Shown here: piece by piece, positions 6,874-13,885 of the stretch
Position numbering within the stretch: the stretch's first letter is position 1
How the letters are laid out: every line of letters starts with the position of its first letter
NCBI GenBank assembly: GCA_013393545.1
Contig: JABXHG010000011.1
Location: 1-23,267 of the forward strand
DNA from: Alteromonadaceae bacterium
Lineage (GTDB): Bacteria; Pseudomonadota; Gammaproteobacteria; Pseudomonadales; Oleiphilaceae
DNA: 23,267 nt
Reading direction: 5' to 3'
Notes under the pieces: generated by a model
Told to the model about the DNA's origin: nothing
What the model saw: only the letters and a program-made list of their open reading frames with translations
Databases searched by the model: none
Translations under genes and position numbers: made by a program

Positions 6874-6904
6874 AAAAAGGGCAGCCAACGGGGCTGCCCT
6901 TTTT
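6874..6904. terminator. Bidirectional terminator
   Basis: AAAAAGGGCAGCC, a 5-base loop and GGCTGCCCTTTTT give a 13-bp stem with A run on one side and T run on the other. It can end both the acyltransferase (plus) and the Rpn gene (minus). The stem core is identical to that at 1157-1177. Confidence 0.9.
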
Positions 6905-6943
6905 ATCAGGAGACAAATTATCAGAAGACAAACGCCATCAGAA

Positions 6944-7159
6944 TTAATGCTTATTTTGAATCCGCAAGCTGGCAATTTCATCAAGCGCCATACCCGTGGC
7001 TTCCGCGATTTGCTCATCGCTAAGTACACCGAACGATAACAAGTGACGAACAGTCTCGCGTTTTTCTTCCGAAGCACGCTTCTCGGCTTCCTGCCAAACC
7101 TTCTGACGCTCCTCTCGACGTTCTCGTTGCGCCCAGTTCTCGAGATTTTCTGCCAACAT
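6944..7159 (-). CDS. Predicted intragenic small protein of the Rpn gene (71 aa)
   Basis: GGAGG (7172-7168) lies exactly 8 bases before an in-frame ATG (7159-7157) within VEDKDMLAEN. The product would be MLAENLENWAQRERREERQK plus the shared tail ending IASLRIQNKH. The geometry equals that of the internal site in the other Rpn-like gene, although the local codons differ. By analogy with reported E. coli RpnS proteins it could be an antitoxin; this is inferred, not shown. Confidence 0.45.
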   Translation of the reverse strand: MLAENLENWAQRERREERQKVWQEAEKRASEEKRETVRHLLSFGVLSDEQIAEATGMALDEIASLRIQNKH

Positions 7160-7909
7160 GTCTTTATCCTCCACCAAGCTATTCAATTCATCCAGCCCTA
7201 CATCCGTCCCGAGCCGTTGCAAGTGACGTTTAAGCCAGCGGGTGACGATTTTATCAGTACGCTCCTTGCTTGAGTCCGCCTGAATGATCGCGACAACCCG
7301 ATCGACCGCCGTTTGAAGCCCTTGGCGATCCCTCGAGGCTTTCTCAATACTGAACACGCCGCTCAAGGGTGTCTGCACCAAACCCAGCTCATCATCAGTA
7401 TAGCGCCCTTCATCAATCAAGTAATAACGAAGATGTGGCTGGTAGGCCCTCAAAAATTCCGGCGGTTCCGGCGTAATCATTTCAAAAATGTCAGCTTTCG
7501 CGGTCCACTTCTGAGAGCCATTATACAGTACCACCGGAAAGACCGGCGGCAACCCCTGACCCGGCGTGACAACCCCCTGTTTGAACAATTCACTGTAGAA
7601 ACAGGCCACGTAATGCATCAAGCGAATCGGCATGGTGCGATCCACTGCTGACTGAAACTCCAGAAGAATATACAGGAACACTTCCTGAGTGACCCCGTCC
7701 CAGGTGACCTCCACCGACCACACCACGTCTTCAATTCTCTCCTCGAACATCGGCGTAATGTAGTGTCCACTGTGTTGCCTGAGTGTGGAGAAATCCATGA
7801 GCTGCGCGATTTCGACCGGCGCAAAGCCCTCAATCAGCTGCTGAACAAACTCAGGGTAGCTGAACAGCTCTTTATAGCCGGTATCGTGATGATTGGCAGC
7901 ACCCGCCAT
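6944..7909 (-). CDS. Rpn family recombination-promoting nuclease/putative transposase
   Basis: This 321-residue protein has AGGAG 5 bases before its ATG. It begins with HHDTGYKELFSYPEFVQQLI, the hallmark opening of the Rpn/YhgA-like family (HDxxYKxLFSxPxxVxxLI). Catalytic-type residues of the PD-(D/E)XK fold follow: D61 (ERIEDVVWSVE) and ILLEFQ (E84, Q86), then RLMHYVACFYSEL and PPVFPVVLYNG. Family members are about 290-320 residues. After the nuclease core come a charged helical linker and a C-terminal tail almost identical to that of the gene at 1206-2162. E. coli RpnA-E are DNA endonucleases that stimulate recombination, and Rpn proteins have been tied to phage defence with intragenic antitoxins. 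A matching internal start is present here. The gene sits between the acyltransferase terminator and the SapC-family gene, with no flanking repeats seen. Confidence 0.9.
   Translation of the reverse strand: MAGAANHHDTGYKELFSYPEFVQQLIEGFAPVEIAQLMDFSTLRQHSGHYITPMFEERIEDVVWSVEVTWDGVTQEVFLYILLEFQSAVDRTMPIRLMHYVACFYSELFKQGVVTPGQGLPPVFPVVLYNGSQKWTAKADIFEMITPEPPEFLRAYQPHLRYYLIDEGRYTDDELGLVQTPLSGVFSIEKASRDRQGLQTAVDRVVAIIQADSSKERTDKIVTRWLKRHLQRLGTDVGLDELNSLVEDKDMLAENLENWAQRERREERQKVWQEAEKRASEEKRETVRHLLSFGVLSDEQIAEATGMALDEIASLRIQNKH
7168..7172 (-). promoter_or_regulatory. Internal Shine-Dalgarno sequence
   Basis: GGAGG followed by ATAAAGAC and ATG on the minus strand, encoded across the Val-Glu-Asp codons. 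Strong site with near-optimal 8-base spacing. Confidence 0.6.
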
Positions 7910-7984
7910 GCGTACTCCTATTTCGATGATTCCTTTCTAACACCGCGCCCCGCGCCAAACTGGCGGCGCTGCCCGAACACAACC

Positions 7985-8788
7985 TCAGAACTTGAGGTCG
8001 CCGTCGTCTTCGTCGGCGAACAGGGCTTCCAGGTCCACTTCTTCTTTGGGAGCTGAGGACTGCTGGCTGGCTTTTTGGCGCAGTTCGTACAGGCGGGCCA
8101 CGCCCTGCAAACGGTGTTCGGAGAGCAACTGGGTCATGGCAATCGACAAGGCACCACTTTTCAGAAGCCGGGCAGCCGTTTCCGGCTCCAGATTACGCAT
8201 GGCGTTTTCATCAATGTGATAAGCACCTTGCACGTCATAACCGCTCTCGCCACCGGCGCTTTTCGCGGAAATCTGCCAGGGTACAATCAAACCGGCTTCA
8301 TCGAGCTGGTTGACCAATGCCTGAGTGACTTCCCGTGCATTCTCAAACTTCTCAAGAAACTCCAACAACCTGCGAGTCGCCTCCATTGGCTCCCCTTCGG
8401 CGTTGAACAAGGGCCGGGCATCCACACCGCCCACTTTCTGAAATGCCTCGGAATCCTCATCCACACAGACAACCCGACGGCTGCCGCTTTCGTCCCGCAC
8501 CAGGCGGAAGGGATGAGCGCGATACCAGGCCGGACGATACCCACCAATCCAGCGGCCATCCGTGTGCACGTAAACATTAACGCCAGGCTGCAGTGATTGA
8601 AGCACCACCAATTCATAAGCAGAACCTTCGCCCTGGCTCACAAAAGCCAACGGCATGGTAGGCAATACCTGATTCATTTCTTCGGCGACAACCGGCACCA
8701 CCGCGCGCTCCAGCGCATGGCTGTTACCCGTGGGTAGCAGGCCGGCTTCGCGGTGTTCGGTTTTGCTTAAAGCAACATAACGGGCCAT
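7985..8788 (-). CDS. SapC family protein
   Basis: This 267-residue protein starts at the ATG at 8788, with GAGG 5-6 bases upstream, giving MARYVALSKTEHREAGLLP. An in-frame start 12 codons earlier is possible but lacks such a site. The pattern VPVVAEEMNQVLPTMPLAFV, then YELVVLQSLQPGVNVYV, then GRWIGGYRPAWYRAHPFRL is characteristic of the SapC family (named for Campylobacter fetus SapC, encoded beside the S-layer exporter SapDEF). The C-terminus is helical and ends in an acidic tail (EEVDLEALFADEDDGDLKF). There is no signal peptide or membrane segment, so a cytoplasmic role is likely, perhaps handling the S-layer protein before export. It lies downstream of the putative S-layer gene but behind a terminator, so it probably has its own promoter. 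Its biochemical function is not established. Confidence 0.8.
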   Translation of the reverse strand: MARYVALSKTEHREAGLLPTGNSHALERAVVPVVAEEMNQVLPTMPLAFVSQGEGSAYELVVLQSLQPGVNVYVHTDGRWIGGYRPAWYRAHPFRLVRDESGSRRVVCVDEDSEAFQKVGGVDARPLFNAEGEPMEATRRLLEFLEKFENAREVTQALVNQLDEAGLIVPWQISAKSAGGESGYDVQGAYHIDENAMRNLEPETAARLLKSGALSIAMTQLLSEHRLQGVARLYELRQKASQQSSAPKEEVDLEALFADEDDGDLKF

Positions 8789-8884
8789 AGACACCTCAAC
8801 GTTTTTAAATTTTTGTGGCAGCATACCACAAAGCAGAACTCCCTATTTCAATATGTTCTGTACGCCATTAACCAATCAAAAAAC

Positions 8885-8911
8885 AAAAAAAAAGCCCTGG
8901 AAAACCAGGGC
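8885..8911 (-). terminator. Terminator of the surface-protein gene
   Basis: Reading minus, GCCCTGG, loop TTTT, CCAGGGC is followed by nine T (plus-strand A run at 8885-8893). It lies about 55 bases after the stop of the gene at 8967-12236. Confidence 0.9.
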
Positions 8912-8966
8912 CTTTCTGTTTCAACGTCAAGAGAGACCAGACTGGCCTCTCTTTAACGAAACCGAC

Positions 8967-11900
8967 TTAAGCAATCAAGTTAGCATTGCTCAGATCAGTA
9001 TCAACTTCGGCACCGAAGTCGATTACACCCAGAAGCTGGGCTGAGCCAAAGTCGCCTGCAGTACCGCCGGCGTCTTCAACGCTGGAGGTCACTTCAAAGA
9101 CTTTGTATTCACCACGGTTATGGTTGCTATCTACAAGAACGATGTTCTTGATGGTATCGCCCACAAACGTAGCACCACCCACTTGGCTGGCAGCGTAAGA
9201 GTCTACATTAGCACGAGTGTTCTGAAGGTTCGCAGAACCATCGGCCAAGGTAGTGCCTGTGCCCCAATCTTCCGTGCCGTTAAGCGCCGCAATCAGGTCA
9301 GCACCGTTCAGGTCAGCCCAAGTCTCGTTGTTAGCACTGTCTTCATTGAAAGTCAGTACAACGACTTGGTCTGCATTAACACTGTTGGTAGTCGCTACAG
9401 TGTCGTTCAAGCTGTTCACTGAATTACCAGCACCGCTTCCGCTCACATCGATCTGACCAGTCAGGTAGCTGGTGAAATCAATGAAATCGTAGCCCTGAGT
9501 GTCAGTTGTGTCATCTGCAACGAAGTTCACAACTGTGTTGTGGCCGATGGAGGAACCGGTGACCACCAGCGTGTCATTGCTGTCAACACCTGTACCCATA
9601 ACCACGACGTCGGTGCCGGCACCCAAGTTAACTACGTTGTTGCTCTCAACACCACTGTTCGCGCCGGCAATGGGGTTAGTGCCGTCGGTAGCGAACGAAG
9701 AGTTGTTTGTTGCAGGAGTTCCTTCATCACTGAGACCCTCGTAACCGCCGCCGGTCGTTTGGTCGGTGGTTACGTTATCGATTTCAGTAGAAACCTGAGT
9801 CAAGGCAGCTGCCGAATTCGCAAAAGAAGCGCTGCTATCACCATTGAAGGCTGCCCACGCGTTGTTAACCGTGTTCAGCTCCGCAGAGCTCAGAGCCTCA
9901 GTCGGAGCGTTCAGTTCAATGCGAAGATCGTCCGAACTAAACTCACCGTCGATCAAGGAGCGAACGATCAGGGTGTCGTTCGGGCCATCGATCGCTTCCA
10001 GCAGAGCGCTAAGAACGTCGTCTTCGTTGATGGCTTCTTTGATGGCCTGGTTGATGTGACGCTCGGTGGCGGCATAGTTAGAGCCGGTCGGCACGTCTAC
10101 CTGAGCTTCAAAACCGTTAGCCAGAGCGTCAGCAGCGGCCCCAGTCAGGTTCGCAGCGTTAGTCAGAGCAGCACCTGACAGAGTCACAGTCAGCTTGGTG
10201 TTGTACAGGAAGTACGGACCAGTCTCACCGGAAGTGCCGGCCAGCGGGGAGCCAGTGCCACCCAGCAGATCAGTAACGTCCAGTTCTTCTGAGTTAAACG
10301 CCCAGTGTGCTTTTACATCACCAACGGCGGTTCCTGTTTGCTCACCGCTGTTGTCAGTGTAAACAACGTCGTTGCCAGCGCCTGCGATGATGGTTGCATC
10401 ACCAGCACCCGGAGTAGCAACCACGTCATCACCAGAACCAGAGTTGATCACGATGTTCTTCTGATCTTTCTGGTTGTCGTACCAGTTGCTCGGAGCAGCA
10501 GCGCCGTCGTTGTCCAGAGTCAGGACGATGCGGTCATTGCCAGTACCAGTAGTGATGTTCAGCTCAACGTCTTCGAAGGAGATCACAGACTCACTGAACG
10601 ACAGGAACAGCTGGTTGTCACCGTTACCCAGGTTGTAATCGTAAGTCAGGTTGTCGCCAGCCGGAACTGCATCGTCGTCGGTGCGGTCCAGGTCACGAGC
10701 TACAACTTTCTCAGTTACCTGAGCGTTGATGCGAACGTTCTGAGCAAAGTTGTCAGCGTTGAATTCGCGAACGTCGGTGATACCGGCGTTGTCTTTGCCG
10801 TCAACCACTGTGCCGCCGTCAACGTTCTGGGCAGAGTTCTGCTCAGTACCAACGTGGAAGTAGTCCGCTGCGCCAGTCAGGTTGATCACTTCCAGAGTGT
10901 TCAGGGTGCGATCTTTCAGCGGCTGTGAAGACAGCTCAGTCAGCCATACGCCCAGATCCAGGTTGTGCTTCTCGGCAGTGATGTCGAACTGCTCAACACC
11001 GCGGTCAGACATGGACTGGCCAGAAACGTTTACGCTGCCGCCCTGTGAACCATAACCAACGTTTTGGAATTCCAGGTTGGTGGTGATCAGGTCAGTTTCG
11101 GAACCCAGTACGCTGGTGTCCTGACGACCAGAGGGGTCAACGTTACGGTCGCCGCCAGAGCGCTGACCGAAGCTGAAGCCGCCACGTTCGATCAGGTTGT
11201 TGCCTTCGGCTGTCAGTACAACCTGGCTACCCAGTACGTTGGCACCAGTAGTTTGCAGGGTGTCCGGATCTACTTGTTGACGAGTGAAGTCGCCGCCCAG
11301 CTCAACAGTTACGTCGTTCAGGTCAGCGTTGTCTTCTGCCAGCTCGTCGATACGAGCCTGAATGGCTTCAACCAGCTCAGTGTAGGTTTCAGCGTTCAGG
11401 ATGTCGTCGGAACCAACAACCACGTCTTCACCGTTCAGACGGAAGCTGAAGGATTCGATCGCTACCAGGCTCAATGCTGCGTCTTTGTTGTCCGCTTCGG
11501 CCATACGGTCGATAACTTCAACAGTCAGCTGAGAACCCAGGTTAGTGGTTACGTTATCCAGCAGCGGAGACAGCATGTAGGCTTCGTAGTGACCGTGGTC
11601 GCCCAGCTGGTTTTCGGTGCGGAAAGTGTAGTCCTTGGCGATTGTGCTAACGCCTTGGTCAATCGCTTCGATACCCACGTTGTAGATTTTGTGGGTGTTG
11701 GACATGTAGCTGTCTTCACCAGTGTCGTGGCTTACTTCGCCAGTCTCGTCAGACTTGGTGTGAGTCCAGCCAGTTACGTCAGAAGCGCCTTTGTCGGTGT
11801 TGAAATCGAATTCAGTGGTGATTTCAACCGGCTCTTCGTCGCCGTCGTCCGGCTCGGTCGGAGTAGCGAATTCGCCTTCAACGGTGCTCAAACCAGCAGT

Positions 11901-12236
11901 GCCGTCTACGAAGTTTTCTTCGTTTTCACGGTTGAGATCAGCAGCGTACTGGAATTCAACGGCCAGGCGTGCTTTGCTCAGCTCGCTCGGGGCGCCCAGC
12001 AGAGAAGTCCAGTACTCCAGGCCTTCCTGATCCGGTGTACGGTCAAGCAGGTTTTCGTACAGACTGGTTACAAAAGCAGTGTTCGACGGTTCCGCCTGAT
12101 CGCTCAGCAGTTCGGTTGCCAGAGCGTTCAGCCCTGTAGTTTCGAAGGCTGCCTGCAGCTCTGCCTGCGACGGCGCCTCACCGGTGATTGCAACGTAGGT
12201 GTTGATAACACCAATCTCGTTACCATTCAAAGCCAT
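8967..12236 (-). CDS. Putative S-layer/large surface protein secreted by type I system (DUF4214, RTX-like)
   Basis: This 1089-residue protein starts at an ATG with GGAG 7 bases upstream. Residues about 1-115 form a DUF4214-type helical domain (FVTSLYENLLDRTPDQEGLE, YWTSLLG). The rest is rich in Asp, Asn, Thr, Gly and Val and contains no cysteine. RTX-like calcium-binding motifs appear at about 560-635 (GTGNDRI, GSGDDVV, GAGNDVVY) and 868-895 (NLGAGTDVVVMGTG). There is no Sec signal peptide, and the hydrophobic-acidic C-terminus (GVIDFGAEVDTDLSNANLIA) is in the expected place for a type I secretion signal. The whole set fits an S-layer or abundant surface protein similar in plan to Caulobacter RsaA. 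The sense strand avoids codons that would place stops on the complement, leaving long antisense shadow frames, a sign of the codon bias of highly expressed genes. The exporter operon lies just upstream. Confidence 0.75.
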   Translation of the reverse strand: MALNGNEIGVINTYVAITGEAPSQAELQAAFETTGLNALATELLSDQAEPSNTAFVTSLYENLLDRTPDQEGLEYWTSLLGAPSELSKARLAVEFQYAADLNRENEENFVDGTAGLSTVEGEFATPTEPDDGDEEPVEITTEFDFNTDKGASDVTGWTHTKSDETGEVSHDTGEDSYMSNTHKIYNVGIEAIDQGVSTIAKDYTFRTENQLGDHGHYEAYMLSPLLDNVTTNLGSQLTVEVIDRMAEADNKDAALSLVAIESFSFRLNGEDVVVGSDDILNAETYTELVEAIQARIDELAEDNADLNDVTVELGGDFTRQQVDPDTLQTTGANVLGSQVVLTAEGNNLIERGGFSFGQRSGGDRNVDPSGRQDTSVLGSETDLITTNLEFQNVGYGSQGGSVNVSGQSMSDRGVEQFDITAEKHNLDLGVWLTELSSQPLKDRTLNTLEVINLTGAADYFHVGTEQNSAQNVDGGTVVDGKDNAGITDVREFNADNFAQNVRINAQVTEKVVARDLDRTDDDAVPAGDNLTYDYNLGNGDNQLFLSFSESVISFEDVELNITTGTGNDRIVLTLDNDGAAAPSNWYDNQKDQKNIVINSGSGDDVVATPGAGDATIIAGAGNDVVYTDNSGEQTGTAVGDVKAHWAFNSEELDVTDLLGGTGSPLAGTSGETGPYFLYNTKLTVTLSGAALTNAANLTGAAADALANGFEAQVDVPTGSNYAATERHINQAIKEAINEDDVLSALLEAIDGPNDTLIVRSLIDGEFSSDDLRIELNAPTEALSSAELNTVNNAWAAFNGDSSASFANSAAALTQVSTEIDNVTTDQTTGGGYEGLSDEGTPATNNSSFATDGTNPIAGANSGVESNNVVNLGAGTDVVVMGTGVDSNDTLVVTGSSIGHNTVVNFVADDTTDTQGYDFIDFTSYLTGQIDVSGSGAGNSVNSLNDTVATTNSVNADQVVVLTFNEDSANNETWADLNGADLIAALNGTEDWGTGTTLADGSANLQNTRANVDSYAASQVGGATFVGDTIKNIVLVDSNHNRGEYKVFEVTSSVEDAGGTAGDFGSAQLLGVIDFGAEVDTDLSNANLIA

Positions 12237-12264
12237 GTGCTTTCTCCATCTTTATTTATTGCTA

Positions 12265-12282
12265 ATAAATTGATCAATTTAT
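12265..12282. promoter_or_regulatory. 18-bp perfect palindrome upstream of the surface-protein start
   Basis: ATAAATTGATCAATTTAT is its own reverse complement; with the flanking GCT...AGC and one bulged A it extends to 12261-12285. It lies about 29 bases before the ATG. It could be an operator or a hairpin in the mRNA that shields or positions the ribosome binding site. Confidence 0.5.
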
Positions 12283-12494
12283 AGCAGGTAAAATAACACT
12301 TAGCTAACGACACGCTAGCGCCGTGCCATTTTAGCCACTTCACTTCCTGTGCAGTGTCCTACTGCACGAAAACGGATTCTAATCCGTAGTCTTTCTCCAT
12401 GTAAAGCGAACGGCTTTACACTTTCGAATAAACGGGACAAAACCCAATACGCCATAGAATAATACCTTCACTCCCGCCAATCTACAACACAACC

Positions 12495-12511
12495 GGCGCA
12501 GTTACTGCGCC
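12495..12511 (-). terminator. Possible weak terminator after the type I secretion operon
   Basis: A perfect 7-bp stem, GGCGCAG-TAA-CTGCGCC on the minus strand, 59 bases past the TolC-like stop. It is followed by GGTTGTGTTG, T-rich but without a clean run, so it may be leaky and let the operon read into the surface-protein gene. Confidence 0.35.
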
Positions 12512-12569
12512 AATTAATATGTAAATCCGTGTAACAGCGCACGCACACCATTGGTGCATGCAAGCGCCA

Positions 12570-13877
12570 CTACGCGCCTTCTTTAAAAGGGCGTTCATTC
12601 AAGGTACCCGCCACTTGCTGCAGTTCAAACTGCATCTGCAGGTTGGTGTAGGTTTCACGCACCAGATCGCGCTCGGTGTTGGAGAGCCGGGTGCGGGCGT
12701 CCAGCAGGTCTGTCAGGCTGCGCACGCCACTGGCGAAGCCTCGTTCAGCGGCCTGCAGCGATTCAGCCGCCGATTCTCGTGCCGTTTGCAGCGCGAGGAT
12801 TTTCTGGTGGCTGCCTTCAAGTCCCTGCACCAAGCGGGTGATCTCCACCCTTACCTGCTGCTCCTTGTGTTGCAGCTCCAGCTTGCTGGCCTCTTCCCGG
12901 TAGGCGGCCTGGCGTGTGCGGGCGTTGGTCGCGCCACCTTTATAGAGTGGCAACTTTACCTGTACTTCCACCCGGGTTTCTTCCCGCAGGCTGGTGGCGA
13001 AGGTGTCATTCTCGGTATAACGGGCATTCAGGTAAATTTCCGGGTAATGGCCACTGCGCTCGTAATCGCGGGTTTCACTTACAAATTCCAGATCAGCCCT
13101 GGCCACGCGCAACTGCCCGGAGTTGGCCAGCGCCAGAGTGAGCCAGTCGGTCTGTAACACCTGCGGGGTTTGCTGCCAGCGATCTTCGTTGGCCGGGGCC
13201 AGTGCCACCTCATCAAGGTCCAGCCCGGTTACGGCGGTGAAGTTCTGGCGGGCAGCCCGGTATTCGGTATTCAGGCCGGCGAGCGTGGCTTCGGTCTGGT
13301 CCATGGTGGCCTGGGCATCCAGAACGTCTGCGCGGGTGGCCAGGCCACGGTCAAGCATGTTCTGCATCTGGTCCAGGCGGCGCCGGTGGCTGGCGCGTTC
13401 TTTTTCCACCACTTCAATTTCCCGGGCCAGCGCGAGAGTACTGTAGTAGGCCTCAATGGCCTGGTAGCCGGTTTCCAGTTCCCGGCCACGCAGCTCTTCG
13501 CGAGCCCGTTCTTCACCAGCCTGCGCACGGCCAATGGCGCCAAACGTACGGCCGGAATAAACCACCTGGCTTAGATTTACGTCGTACCGGGTATGCTCGT
13601 CTGTATCTGTTATGGAGTCATTCACACCAAAATCCCGGGTAAAGCGTGACTGGCCATAGCTTGCAGTGGCATCCACCTGGGGCAACACGCCCGCCCAGGC
13701 CTCGCGGGTAGCCTGCTCTTCACCTTTTACGCCGGCCTGCTGGCTGCGCAGGCCGAAGTTGTTTTGAAGGGCGGCGGTGTAGGCCTGTTCAAGGCCTACC
13801 GTAAGCTTTTCTTCTGCCCCGGCGGGCGTTGCAGCCAGGGCCAATGCCAACATGCCGGTTGTCAGTGCTGTTTTCAT
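12570..13877 (-). CDS. TolC family outer membrane channel of type I secretion
   Basis: This 435-residue protein begins with a signal peptide, MKTALTTGMLALALAATPAGA, with likely cleavage after residue 21. The body has the two-fold TolC repeat: LEQAYTAALQNNFGLRSQQA near residue 30 and its counterpart LTLALANSGQLRVARADLEF in the second half. Long heptad-rich helices and the strand signature LSQVVYSGRTFGAI follow the pattern of the AprF/PrtF subgroup. It would be the outer-membrane exit duct of the exporter. GAGG 5 bases before the ATG overlaps the end of the HlyD-like gene, only 8 bases away, so it is the last gene of a tight operon (ABC, HlyD, TolC). The likely substrate is the surface protein encoded immediately downstream. 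Confidence 0.92.
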   Translation of the reverse strand: MKTALTTGMLALALAATPAGAEEKLTVGLEQAYTAALQNNFGLRSQQAGVKGEEQATREAWAGVLPQVDATASYGQSRFTRDFGVNDSITDTDEHTRYDVNLSQVVYSGRTFGAIGRAQAGEERAREELRGRELETGYQAIEAYYSTLALAREIEVVEKERASHRRRLDQMQNMLDRGLATRADVLDAQATMDQTEATLAGLNTEYRAARQNFTAVTGLDLDEVALAPANEDRWQQTPQVLQTDWLTLALANSGQLRVARADLEFVSETRDYERSGHYPEIYLNARYTENDTFATSLREETRVEVQVKLPLYKGGATNARTRQAAYREEASKLELQHKEQQVRVEITRLVQGLEGSHQKILALQTARESAAESLQAAERGFASGVRSLTDLLDARTRLSNTERDLVRETYTNLQMQFELQQVAGTLNERPFKEGA

Positions 13878-13885
13878 GGTTACCT

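Larger units (their letters stand above)
12237..12569 (-). promoter_or_regulatory. Structured leader/promoter region of the surface-protein gene
   Basis: This 333-base gap holds no gene but five dyads. In the direction of transcription they are 12511-12495 (GGCGCAG stem, possibly the end of the TolC transcript), 12419-12401 (GTAAAGC/GCTTTAC), 12387-12372 (ACGGAT/ATCCGT), 12367-12349 (GTGCAGT/ACTGCAC) and an A+T-rich palindrome at 12285-12261 centred on TTGATCAA, just before the ribosome binding site. Long structured leaders are typical of stable S-layer mRNAs. I could not place a -35/-10 pair with confidence. Confidence 0.55.

Noticed and set aside
11064..12284. 406-residue plus-strand open frame opposite the surface-protein gene, with further 200-residue frames at 9540 and 10305
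   Set aside because: They are the complement of a strongly codon-biased gene that avoids TTA, CTA and TCA. Composition is shadow-like, with no ribosome binding site or known domain.
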